A program made the translations under genes and the position numbers. This document shows, in pieces, positions 30,260 through 39,804 of a DNA stretch of 64,000 nt. A model generated the notes under the pieces. The model saw nothing but the letters and a program-made list of their open reading frames with translations, did no database searches and had not been told where the DNA came from. This DNA comes from Entamoeba invadens IP1 (lineage: Eukaryota; Evosea; Mastigamoebida; Endamoebidae). The DNA lies in contig NW_004191750.1 of NCBI RefSeq assembly GCF_000330505.1, positions 591,470 through 655,469 on the forward strand. The letters run 5' to 3'. The number at the start of each line of letters is the position of its first letter. The stretch's first letter is position 1.

Positions 30260-30732
30260 CGCCCTGTTTATTCAGTTTTTCTTTTTTTCTACGTTTTTGG
30301 GTCTATTACAAAAATGGGTTCGAGGTGTTTTCTGTCGTTCTAAAAACGTTACTTTAATAGTCTTTGAAGTATTGTTGAATAATTACTATAATAATATAGT
30401 AATTTAACTATAATATTTATTATAATAGTATTAATTGTCTGATTATATAAAAAATAACATTTTTGGGGACCTGTTTATTAGAAAAACACCATAACCCACC
30501 AATATTGGTGGAAAACTTACTGATTATATGGGATGATTTATTAAGTTCAATAAATAATATTTATAGTTCTATTAATAACATTTATTATTAAATTTGTTAT
30601 TAATCAATATCTATTAATATTTTAATCTATAGTTATTGTATAAATTATGTAGTAATATTTATAGTTAATTTAACTAATAAATTATAATAAATGTATAACA
30701 AAAAGGATCAATGAAAAATGGCTTAGAAGCGT
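30260..30732. other. AT-rich intergenic region
   Basis: Upstream region of the V-ATPase subunit C gene and downstream region of CaBP1. It contains the 16-bp palindrome at 30496-30511 and otherwise only A/T-rich DNA. Confidence 0.45.
30496..30511. promoter_or_regulatory. perfect 16-bp palindrome CCACCAATATTGGTGG
   Basis: A self-complementary sequence with GC-rich ends inside very AT-rich DNA, about 240 bp upstream of the V-ATPase subunit C start. It could be a dimeric factor binding site or a small hairpin. No direct evidence of function. Confidence 0.3.
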
Positions 30733-31140
30733 TTATTGGAGCTCAAAAGAAGTGAACTCTTCAAGAGTGATGAAACCATCACCATTCTTGTCAGCTTTCA
30801 TGACGTGGTCAACGACTCTTTGTGCACCGAGTTTTGTGAAGAAAGCAAGAACTTCAGCTCGGGTCAATTTACCGTCATTATCAGTATCCATTAACTTGTA
30901 AAGGACTTTCAAGCCGAGTTTCGCATCATTCAAATCCATTCCTTGGATTGATTGGAAGAACTTGGTGAATTCAGCAATGTCAATCTCATTGTTGTTGTCA
31001 AGGTCGACAGCTTTGAAAATGACTTTGAAAAGGTTCTCATGTTTAATCTCTCTCTTCTTTGAGACAAAAGCTTTCACCTCGTCGTAGGTAACTTTTCCGT
31101 CCTTGTTAATGTCAATTTGATTGAAAATTGCTTCAGCCAT
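30733..31140 (-). CDS. CaBP1: EF-hand calcium-binding protein, CaBP1 type
   Basis: 135 residues with four canonical EF-hand loops: [36 protein letters not shown] and [12 protein letters not shown]. Length, the MAEAIF start, VKAFVSKKR linker and VLYKLMD match the Entamoeba protein CaBP1, which in E. histolytica is tied to actin dynamics at phagocytic cups. That role is family knowledge, not visible here. The protein is cytosolic, with no signal peptide. Confidence 0.93.
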   Translation of the reverse strand: MAEAIFNQIDINKDGKVTYDEVKAFVSKKREIKHENLFKVIFKAVDLDNNNEIDIAEFTKFFQSIQGMDLNDAKLGLKVLYKLMDTDNDGKLTRAEVLAFFTKLGAQRVVDHVMKADKNGDGFITLEEFTSFELQ

Positions 31141-31853
31141 TATATTTTATAGTCCAAGTCCACTTTTATAACATCTCAAATTATTACACGTCTGCAACAA
31201 ATCAACAAAATCGGTCTTTTTCTTACAAATTGGTGTTTAATCAACTTTTCAAGCTTTCATTAATTTTCATTTTACTTCAATAATTGCTTTATAACCAAAT
31301 AAATCCGCTTTTTTATTCAATAATAATAAAAAATGTTGTTAACTTAATTACATCATACAAAATTACTTAATACTTGTATAATATCATTAATAATAAGTTA
31401 ATTTACTATAAATATTGATTTGTTTTTTTATTAACTACTTTTTGGAACAGTTATAAAATACCTCAATCTCATTTTGGTTTTATTTCAAGTTCTATTTGTT
31501 TGTAAGTCCAAACTAAAAAATTAAATTTAAAGATATTACAAAAAGTTTACTAAAAAATAATAATAATGAAATATATTAAAATTTGAATATTTTTAATTAT
31601 AAACTAATACTAATTTTTTAGTAGACATAATTTATTTAAAAAAGAAATGACAAATGTTATATTTATAATATAATTAAATAAATAGTAAAGTTTAATATTC
31701 CATTAGATTATTAATAACATTTCCAAATAATAAATAAATTAATACTTGTTGTAATATAACAAATTAACAACATTAATTGTTTGAACAATAAGAACATCAC
31801 AAATAATGGTGATAAAAAAAGATCTCTAAAAAGAGAAAAGAACTTTAAAATGA
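31141..31853. other. AT-rich divergent intergenic region
   Basis: Lies between CaBP1 (leftward) and the PRA1-like gene (rightward). No coding frame or repeat pair seen. Confidence 0.45.
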
Positions 31854-32466
31854 ATGAGTGAAACAGTTCCATTGACAGGAGCAAAAGACAACGAACCAAC
31901 AAATATCAAAGATGTACCAGCAATAGAGATGGAAGACGTACCACTCATGGACAATCGTGGGATGCATGGGATGACTCAATTAGAGTGGGGACTGTTTTGG
32001 GGGTTTAGTGTTGACTATGAGTTCAAATTTAGTGGAGTGATGCAGCGAGTAAAGTACAACATTGATACCTTTAAGATCAATTACATCGTATTGTTCTTCA
32101 TCATGTTTTTGTCATCATTGTTTGTTTTTGTTATTCAAAATGTTATTGTAGAGTTAGTCAAGTCAAACTCGAGTGACGTGTAGTTTAGTGAGTGGTGTGT
32201 TAGGAGCGATTCATCTATTAGTGTCACTAATTTTCATACTTGTCTTTTTAAACCACAAAAGTCCAGTCGCGTTTATGTGCTTAAAATTTTCGCCATTTGT
32301 GATACTTGCAATTTACTTTACAATATATTTTATTTTCACTATATTGTCGGGAAAGTGGGCGATGTGGGTTATATACACCATTGATCTGTTGGTATGCATA
32401 GGTCACATGTTCTTAAAAACAAGCACTTTAGAGCTTGTCGATGACTTGGAATTTGACTTCAATTAA
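31854..32466 (+). CDS. PRA1-like (prenylated Rab acceptor) membrane protein, probably spliced
   Basis: Two overlapping frames make one protein. The first (31854-32183) has an acidic N-terminus and the PRA1-type stretch QRVKYNIDTFKINY followed by a hydrophobic helix. The second (to 32466) supplies three more hydrophobic segments and the ending CIGHMFLK, matching the HA-F-R signature of PRA1 proteins, then an acidic tail. They join by a short intron: either GTTTGT at 32120 to AAG at 32162, or GTTTTTG at 32124 to TTAG at 32157. Both keep the frame. A real frameshift is the alternative. PRA1 proteins bind prenylated Rabs at the Golgi and ER. Confidence 0.65.
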
Positions 32467-32827
32467 TTCAATATTTTATGTTATTCAATAGGTATATTAT
32501 TTAAAAATATATAGTTTAACTCTATTTTTAAAAATTTAGTAAAATTTAGTAAAATTTAATAATTTTAATTATATTATAATTACATAATTTATTTCCAATT
32601 ATTTATTATTATAATTACTATAGTCTATAGTATCTTATATAGTTACTATTAATAATATATAAATAAAGAATAATGATAATTAAACTAAATTATTATTATA
32701 AAATTTAGTTAAAACAATGGCCTCATATAAGTATAATAAATACTAATATGAATATACTATCAATGAAACCCTTGAATTTTTCCGCTTATATAAATGGGCC
32801 AAGAACTGAACTGTCAAGGGAAGTGAA
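32467..32827. other. AT-rich region and L12 promoter
   Basis: A/T-rich DNA without a coding frame, ending in the L12 leader. Confidence 0.4.
32787..32794 (+). promoter_or_regulatory. TATA box of the L12 gene
   Basis: TATATAAA, 34 nt upstream of the L12 ATG, followed by AAGAACTGAACTG, which resembles the GAAC-type element of Entamoeba promoters. The spacing suits the very short leaders of this genus. Confidence 0.45.
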
Positions 32828-33403
32828 ATGCCACCTAAAGCCGATCCAAATCAAAAGAAAGAGCGTTTGTCATCCACAGCTTAAAAAACTGGAAAAGGTC
32901 GATAAATATCTTTCTAACATAATTACTCACATTTAGTTGTCGTGAAAGTCCTTGCTGGTGATGCCGCCGCCGGTGCTTCCCTTGGTCCAAAAGTTGGTCC
33001 ATTGGGTCTTAACCCAAAGAAGACTGCTGATGATCTTGCTAAGTCAACCCTTGCATGGAAAGGCTTGAGAGTGACTGTCAGAATCACTGTCATTAACAGA
33101 GTCGCCACTTACGAAGTTATCCCATCTGCTTCTGCTCTTATCTTGAAAGCTCTTAAGGAGCCACCAAAGGACAGAAAGAAGAACAAAGGTGTCCCAACCG
33201 TTCACTCTGGCTCCATCTCTATGGACGATGTCTACGAAATTGCCAGAACCATGAGACCAAGATCTCTTGCTAAGAACTTCTCAGGAACCGTCTGTGAAAT
33301 CCTCGGAACCGCCGTCTCATGTGGTTGCCAAGTCGACTCTAGATCACCAAGAGAAGTCATTGCTGACATCAAGGCTGGTAAGATCGAAGTCCCAGAAAAC
33401 TAA
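32828..33403 (+). CDS. RPL12: 60S ribosomal protein L12, two exons
   Basis: Exons 32828-32864 and 32937-33403 encode 167 residues. Exon 1 gives the conserved [10 protein letters not shown] start. Exon 2 gives [25 protein letters not shown], the [17 protein letters not shown] block and the [11 protein letters not shown] segment, all diagnostic for L12 (bacterial L11 family). It binds the GTPase-associated centre of 28S rRNA in the large subunit. Codon use is strongly biased to a few codons, as expected for an abundant protein. Confidence 0.95.
32865..32936 (+). other. spliceosomal intron in RPL12
   Basis: A 72-nt intron from GTTTGTC to ATTTAG, phase 1. Splicing makes a Leu codon from C and TT and joins [12 protein letters not shown] to the VVKVLAGD segment, as expected for L12. 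Confidence 0.9.
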
Positions 33404-33615
33404 TTGATTCGCTTCGCGTGTTTGTATTCAATTGAGTCTTTAGGGTTGTTCTTTTACTAATACATTATAATTAATTTACTATTAATTATCTAATAGTTTT
33501 ATACTATAATTATAATTAAATAGTAATTAATATAGTATAACTTTTTTAATGTGTTGTTGATAAAATAAACTATTTGTTATAGTAAAATAATCAAAGAAAA
33601 ACTATATAAATAGAA

Positions 33616-34005
33616 TTAATAAAGACTGACAAAAATGGCGATGAACGCAGCGAAGATAAGGGTCATCAATATAGCATAGGCGACCATAGCAATTGCCCAC
33701 AATCTCTCCCTTCTGTTGTTTGTTGTTAGTGCAAAAAGTCCATAATAACCGACAAAAGGGAAAATGACGGAGACCAAAAATATGATTCTATTTTTGGGGA
33801 ACTCGTTGATGTCTTCGAAGTCCTCGTCTGTTTGAATGGGGTCGATCCGCCCTGAAGAAAGTTTTGAACGACGACTGACACCAGTTGTACGGGTGTTGAT
33901 TGTCGCGAATGTCTGTTTGCTCTTGCTCATCGTCATACGAACACTTTGTGTTGCGTTGCTGTACACATAGCGATTAGTCGAGCGGGATGAGGTGCTTGTG
34001 TCCAT
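33616..34005 (-). CDS. small two-pass membrane protein, unknown
   Basis: 129 residues that I do not recognise. The N-terminal 70 are Ser/Thr/Arg-rich and probably cytosolic. Two hydrophobic segments lie at about residues 73-92 and 103-127, separated by a short basic hairpin (NNRRERLW). There is no signal peptide. It ends in SLY at the C-terminus. A conserved Entamoeba hypothetical protein is the likeliest class. Confidence 0.55.
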   Translation of the reverse strand: MDTSTSSRSTNRYVYSNATQSVRMTMSKSKQTFATINTRTTGVSRRSKLSSGRIDPIQTDEDFEDINEFPKNRIIFLVSVIFPFVGYYGLFALTTNNRRERLWAIAMVAYAILMTLIFAAFIAIFVSLY

Positions 34006-34140
34006 CGATTATAAATAGAGATTTTTACTATACTTTATACTTTGGATTGAATTATTATAGTTTATTATTTATTTAATTATAATAATAATTTTTATTATTA
34101 TAAAATTTTGCTAGAAAATGAAAAGAAAACTTTGAAAGAG

Positions 34141-35352
34141 ATGAAGTCGAGTGCGACCGAAATCACTGACGACGATTTTGAAAAAGTTTTTAAAAAATCC
34201 TTCCGACAACAACAAAAAATTAAGAAGACGAAATTGCCCGACTCTTCATCACCTCTTTCACAAGATGAAATCAATAAACTCCTTGCAGAAGAACACGAGA
34301 AAAGAGAAAAACAGAAAGAGTCCACGAAAAAAATGATTGAAGAATATGCGAAAGAGACATCCCCCACAAGCGGGACCTTCAAAACTATACAGCACGACCT
34401 TTTTAACTTTCAAGAGGAGAAAAAGGACAAAATAGACAAGAAAATTGAGTGCGAAATACCAAAGAAATGTCAACACGCAATCGCAACTCCATGCAAAACT
34501 TTAACTACAATTTCTGTTCACAAAAGTGGCGATTTGGTGGCGTGTGGGGGGAGTGATGGCGTTGCATACATATACTCCATTTCTTCTCGAAAATTGGTTG
34601 CAAGTTTATTGGGCCACCACTCCACCATTCCGCGACTCTCTTTCTCCGACAACACTGTAGTGACTGTTTCTTTAGATGGAACTTTGAAAGTATGGGATTT
34701 GAATGCGCAAAAGATATCGTGTGGGTTTTCTGTTCTTCCAGATCTGACTGCAGAGAAATTGGCATATAAAAACATGGCAATTTGTGATGACAAGATCTTT
34801 GCTGGCTGTGTCAATGAACGTATATATCAATACGACCAACGTGTGCCAACACACGTCGATGAGTACGTTGTCAGTTCAATTCCCCTTGACGTGGCTTCCT
34901 GTGGAAAGGGGATTATGTGTTCTTGTGAAGATCGTGTCGTAAGATATTTTGACTATGGGAGTGGTTCTGTGACAAAGAGTGTTCAAGACCCTTCTGTAGA
35001 GACCATATCCTGTCTTACAGATTACAAAGGAAAGTATGTTCTTGGGCAGTCCATGAATAACTCGATAGTCTCTTTCAGAGGTGATCCGTTTAGGATGATG
35101 GCTGGAAGAGTGTTTCGCGGGCATTACTGTGGTGCTTGGTCCTGCCGCCCTTCATTTTCGAGTGACGGTCAATTTGTTGTGTCTGGGGATGCTAATGGGA
35201 AGATCTTCATGTGGGATTGGAAGAAGGGGAAGGTATTAAAATGCTATACAAAGGCTCACAATGGGACTGTCGCTGATGTTGCATGGAATCCTGTCATTGG
35301 TAATCAGTGTGTGTCTTGTGGGTGGGATGGTAAAATTAATATATGGAATTGA
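34141..35352 (+). CDS. PRP17: pre-mRNA splicing factor PRP17 (CDC40), WD40 protein
   Basis: 403 residues from ATG 34141. An N-terminal charged helical region (about 110 residues) precedes a WD40 propeller. The C-terminal repeats are distinctive for PRP17: SFSSDGQFVVSGDANGKIF, MWDWKKGKV and the ending CGWDGKINIWN. IFAGCVNERIYQYDQR matches the family's fifth repeat. PRP17 acts in the second catalytic step of splicing in the nucleus, consistent with the introns seen in this window. The frame is open upstream to about 34090, but without an ATG. Confidence 0.85.
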   Translation: MKSSATEITDDDFEKVFKKSFRQQQKIKKTKLPDSSSPLSQDEINKLLAEEHEKREKQKESTKKMIEEYAKETSPTSGTFKTIQHDLFNFQEEKKDKIDKKIECEIPKKCQHAIATPCKTLTTISVHKSGDLVACGGSDGVAYIYSISSRKLVASLLGHHSTIPRLSFSDNTVVTVSLDGTLKVWDLNAQKISCGFSVLPDLTAEKLAYKNMAICDDKIFAGCVNERIYQYDQRVPTHVDEYVVSSIPLDVASCGKGIMCSCEDRVVRYFDYGSGSVTKSVQDPSVETISCLTDYKGKYVLGQSMNNSIVSFRGDPFRMMAGRVFRGHYCGAWSCRPSFSSDGQFVVSGDANGKIFMWDWKKGKVLKCYTKAHNGTVADVAWNPVIGNQCVSCGWDGKINIWN

Positions 35353-35450
35353 ATTTTATTTATACCAATTTAAAATTTCCACGTACACTTTGACGCACAA
35401 CTTAAAATTGAAGTAAAACTAAAAAGAATAACAAATAATCAAATAAATAG

Positions 35451-36074
35451 TTAGAACGATTCGCTCTTGGAAAATGTTGAAGAGGTTTCAAAGGAAGAAT
35501 CAAAAGGTTTAATGGTCATCCCTTCTTTGGTGGTGATTTTAGTTCGAATCGTCTGATTGAAGTGGCACCCGGCTTCGTTGATTTGTTTCAAATCGAAATG
35601 CCTTCCATTAATTATAGCGGAGTTCAGTCTCTTCATTGAAATGCCATCATCTCGTGTTATTTTTCTTGTCTTTCTTTCTTCAAAATAACACCTGTTTTGT
35701 TCGAGAAGGTACACCATTGTGTTGTTTGTAATAGCGTCGAGGATTTGTCTCTTCTCCTTGAGTGTTTTATATTCAAATCCAAGGTGGTCTGCATCAAAAA
35801 CTTTCACACCATTTTTTCTAATGTTAGGTATGGTGAACATTTGAAACGTTAGGTTCCCTCTTTTGTATAATCTGTTAATCGAGACTTCATAACCAAAAGC
35901 AATTAAAGCCCCGACTAAAAAGGACTGTTGAGCTGCATCTCTGTTCTTAGACTCGCGTTTTGCACAACAAATGTTGCGGACTCTTTTGGCTTCACAAGTC
36001 TCTTTACATATTGAGAAAACATTGTGAGCATCTTGCACAAGCCGAAATCGGACTTCAAATGCGCTTCCTGCCAT
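35451..36074 (-). CDS. conserved hypothetical protein, unknown
   Basis: 207 residues from ATG 36074, chosen because the leader upstream is basic and low in coding character, although the frame stays open to 36209. Features are a Cys-containing basic stretch (CKETCEAKRVRNICCAKRE), a hydrophobic segment near residues 50-65 (SFLVGALIAFGYEV), and a Ser/Phe-rich end. The protein is basic overall. I do not recognise a domain. Confidence 0.5.
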   Translation of the reverse strand: MAGSAFEVRFRLVQDAHNVFSICKETCEAKRVRNICCAKRESKNRDAAQQSFLVGALIAFGYEVSINRLYKRGNLTFQMFTIPNIRKNGVKVFDADHLGFEYKTLKEKRQILDAITNNTMVYLLEQNRCYFEERKTRKITRDDGISMKRLNSAIINGRHFDLKQINEAGCHFNQTIRTKITTKEGMTIKPFDSSFETSSTFSKSESF

Positions 36075-37448
36075 TATGATTTGAAGTTGGACAAGAAGAT
36101 TTCTTTTTATAGGGGGTTGTCGTCTCAAGTGTGTTTGACGTTTTCGGTATTGAAAACTATGGGCACTCCACACCTGTATTCCATTTTTGGTTCTTTTGCT
36201 CGCATCCACCTTTCAGTGTTTCACCTCAAAACACGAATTTTTTCCATTTGTTCTGGGAAGTCTATTTTTGCTTCTGAGAACCCACTTCCAAATATCAGAA
36301 CTTCAAATCAAAGCACTTCAAAAGCCTTACAAACTTTTTTTCCTTTTACGAAAACAAAAGATAAAATATGAGACTATTTTGAGGCTATTTTTTAACGTGG
36401 CAATAACAAAAGAGTTTTTTAGTCATTTTTCAAATTTTTGAGTATTTTTTTGTCAATAACATCGGGAAACCCAGTTAACACTTGTACTCTATGATGTTTT
36501 CTAAGAAATTCCATTACCACTCTTACCCCTATCATTTATTACACAAGAAAATCCAACTACTGAAAAATCCCCTTTTAATAGTAAAATTATAACTAATATA
36601 AAAATGAAAGATCGAAAATGTTACACAATAATTTATTTGACAATACAAAGTTGTTGTATTGTCAACAACCTATATTTTGTTTCTTATCAATCACTATTAT
36701 AAAACAACATTTGGCAACTACTTCTTATTTCCCGCATTTTATTTTTTTCTGCAAACAAGTAAAATGAAGTTTTGTTATGTTCAGAGATTTGACTATTTGG
36801 CTTCAGAGTTGTTTCAGAATGTTTGTTTTTTGGTTCATACTTCCCATTTTGACATATATTCATGACATTTGTCAAATTTAGTCTTGAAACACACTTTCTT
36901 CTTGTTCCACACTATTGTTTTTAATTATGTTTTTAAATGATTTTAAATATATATATTAATTTGATGAAGATATCAAAATGCCTCAACTAGATATATGATC
37001 TCTCTTTCTTTGATTCAATTAAACAATCAAAAAAACTCACATACCTTGTTTGCACCCCATTCTCATGTTCTTTCCCACCACTCTCCACTTTATAACTCCT
37101 CTTTTCTTCGTTTTCAAAAGAAAAAATATACTTTGTAATGATGTAACTTTATAGTGATGTCTCCAAATTAAATTCGGATAACGTTCTAAATATTCAAAAC
37201 TCATTGGGCAATTTTATTGTTTTCTTTTATAGAGTTCTCCAAATATCAAAATACGATGGTGCGTAGTAATTCTATAATTTATGATACTATCAAGTATAGG
37301 AGTTCTCTCCAACAAAAATGGATTTCCTCTTTCACATTCAGACTCTTCCATAAAAATAACCCAATGAATTTTACCACTTACTCACAACAAATGACGATAA
37401 CCCGCTCAACACGATCATAACAAATGAATTAAATTGTGAACATAAGCA
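36075..37448. other. intergenic region
   Basis: About 1.4 kb. Pyrimidine-rich patches (36130-36330 and 37010-37110) and A/T-rich DNA, with short open frames that look like chance. No RNA gene or repeat pair recognised. Confidence 0.45.
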
Positions 37449-38201
37449 TCACGCCTCAGGTGGTTTCTTAATCTGGCCCATACCCTGACCGTCATCAGGC
37501 ACGCTATCGGGGCGTTTTGCGTCTACCGGCTTGAATTTTGAGTCTCCTTTATACACTTGTTGCTGTTGTTGGTAATTTCCCATCGGTGGGTAAGCACCAG
37601 GTCCTCTATACATTGGCGGATAACTGAATGAGGGGTCTCCGGGGTGATAATCCGGTGGCAATAAATCGCCTTGAGGCGGGACTACCCTCTGCTGGTCATA
37701 CATGTACTGTGAATTCCTTCGATCGTTATTATCATAGAAATCTGCTGGTATCGGGACATGTTGAGGAGGAGGGAGGATACTTCCTTGAGCGACTTGTGAC
37801 TGCGGCACTGGTGGTCGTTGTGGATTACCAGAAGTATTTCCTTTGTCTGCGGCCATTACGTCTTTAGCCATTCCATCACCCATTCCATTAGCACCCACTG
37901 CTCTTTGTTCCGACAAGTCTTCAGGGATGCTTGTTGAATGGCAAATAGCCGGATAGTCTGCGTTCGAATACGAGAAGTAGTTAGACTTGAACTCAACGAA
38001 CTTGATGAGTGTGTCCTTAACGTCTTTAGATGAATAAACGACTAATTTGTCGTTGGCAAAGATGAAAAGAGAGACTTCACAGTCACAAAGAATGGACAAT
38101 TCCATCGCCTTCTTGATCAACCCGTGGCTCCGCTTTGTGTACGTGGCCGTTCTTTTTCTCTCACTCTCTATCCTTTCTATTTTAATCTTATTCCTTCCCA
38201 T
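37449..38201 (-). CDS. MADS-box transcription factor
   Basis: 250 residues. The first 60 are a full MADS box: MGRNKIKIERI, then RTATYTKRSHGLIKKAMELSILCDCEVSLFIF. They continue with a short helical extension (KDTLIKFVEF). This is closer to the SRF/MEF2 DNA-binding domain class that recognises CArG-like A/T-rich sites as a dimer. The remaining 170 residues are rich in Pro, Gln, Asp, Met and Tyr (PPQGDLLPPDYHPGD) and probably act as a disordered activation region. Nuclear. In an AT-rich genome its sites cannot be predicted from base content. Confidence 0.92.
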   Translation of the reverse strand: MGRNKIKIERIESERKRTATYTKRSHGLIKKAMELSILCDCEVSLFIFANDKLVVYSSKDVKDTLIKFVEFKSNYFSYSNADYPAICHSTSIPEDLSEQRAVGANGMGDGMAKDVMAADKGNTSGNPQRPPVPQSQVAQGSILPPPQHVPIPADFYDNNDRRNSQYMYDQQRVVPPQGDLLPPDYHPGDPSFSYPPMYRGPGAYPPMGNYQQQQQVYKGDSKFKPVDAKRPDSVPDDGQGMGQIKKPPEA

Positions 38202-39146
38202 TTTTAGAACAATTCCTGAACTCAGTTCGGGGGAAACTGAGTTTTATACCCTAAAAATACCCTGCCTCAAGTTTAATTGGGCCTTTGTCTCATTTCATTT
38301 ATAGAAATTTTACCATCGCTTTATTAGAAAAATCTAACTATCTCGACAATTTATGGAAAGAAGCATATTTAGAACATTCTTTTAGAGTTCTGTCTTTTTA
38401 TTTTATCTTTTCAGAAGATAGAAATCCGCCCCAATGTGTCCGATTTGTGGGGGATGGGGAAGCTCTGTTTGACCAAATCAACAGTTCCTGGTTTCCCGAA
38501 ATCACGGACACCACAAAAAGAGAAAACAAATGTGGGATAAAAATTGTTATTGCAAAAAAAGAGTCCAAACACGTAAAAACATTTTGAATAACATTTGAAG
38601 GGAACAAACTTGTGTTGACTTTCGACTAAACCCTCCCGACTCGTGTTGGTAGAACTTCAACACCACAGCGTTTCAGTACAAATCAAACAGTAGTTGTGGT
38701 GCGGTAAGAGACACTGCCTTCTTCAAATTGTCATCTCAGCAAGTCCACGCAAAGTGAACTACAAAACAGTAATACTGTTAACCAAGTAAGAATAAAACAC
38801 ACTCCTAATACATTAGCACAAACACTTTTCATTTATTTGAAGAAAGAAAAGGCGTTTTGGTATAATCTTACACTTCTTGTACTAATTTATAGAACATAGT
38901 TCGTTCGTCATCCGACTCTTCTTCTACTTTTACTAGATATCACAAATTATAATATATTTACTATTAATTAATACTATACATTCAGCAATTATTCTATTTA
39001 TGGAACAATTTATTTTACAATAATTTTATAGTAAAATAATTATAGAATATAGTACACTTAATAACTCAACAAATATGACAAAATGTTATCAAAAAACATT
39101 TTTGTTTTTCAAGAAGAAATTGTTTTTTCAACGGTAGAACTTTAAA
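38202..39146. other. intergenic region with a more GC-rich, non-coding patch
   Basis: Divergent upstream regions of the MADS-box and calmodulin genes. The stretch 38600-38790 has a more balanced composition than its neighbours but no long frame and no tRNA-like fold. An unrecognised RNA gene cannot be excluded. Confidence 0.4.
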
Positions 39147-39605
39147 ATGGCAATGACTGACAAGAAGGAATTAACTGTGGAGCAGCAGCAAGAGTACAAA
39201 GAGGCGTTTCAGTTGTTCGACAAGGACAACGACGGCAAAATAACGGCCGAGGAGTTAGGGACTGTGATGCGTGCTTTAGGTGCAAACCCTACCATGTTAA
39301 AAATTAGTGAAATTGTCAAACAGTTTGATAAGGAAAACAGTGGCAAATTTGATCAGGCGACTTTCTTGAATATCATGTTGGACTATGGACAAGAAGTAGA
39401 CTCAACTGAAGACATCAAGAAAGCTTTTGAGATCTTCGATAAGGAACGTAACGGCTTTATCTCCGCTTCAGAACTCAAACACGTGTTGACTACTCTTGGA
39501 GAGAAACTTAGTGAACAAGAGGTCGACGATTTGTTGAAAGAAATTGGAGTCGAGGATGGGTTCATTAACGTCGAGGCTTTCGTCAAACTCATCACAAGCA
39601 AATAA
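39147..39605 (+). CDS. calmodulin
   Basis: 152 residues with the calmodulin layout: [22 protein letters not shown], then [13 protein letters not shown]-hand loop 1 ([12 protein letters not shown]) and loop 3 ([12 protein letters not shown]) are canonical. Loop 2 ([12 protein letters not shown]) lacks the terminal Glu and loop 4 (around VEDGFINVE) lacks the first Asp, so probably two sites bind calcium well. It is a calcium sensor for kinases and cytoskeleton. A calmodulin-like protein or myosin light chain is the alternative. Confidence 0.85.
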   Translation: MAMTDKKELTVEQQQEYKEAFQLFDKDNDGKITAEELGTVMRALGANPTMLKISEIVKQFDKENSGKFDQATFLNIMLDYGQEVDSTEDIKKAFEIFDKERNGFISASELKHVLTTLGEKLSEQEVDDLLKEIGVEDGFINVEAFVKLITSK

Positions 39606-39804
39606 CACTCTTTTTATTCATCCGTTTTTCTTATCATTTCACTATCGTGAACATTTCTTATATAAATAGTACTAATAAATAATAATAATAAAAATGGTTA
39701 CTGGGAATACAATTACTATTTACAATGTAAATGTGAAGCAATTACATTCCAATATAACACAATATTTGTTATATTGTAATTAAATAGTATAATAATTAAT
39801 TGAA

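Noticed and set aside
38285..38587. 100-codon plus-strand frame near the MADS-box gene
   Set aside because: No recognisable domain, no promoter-like element, and composition typical of chance frames in the promoter region.
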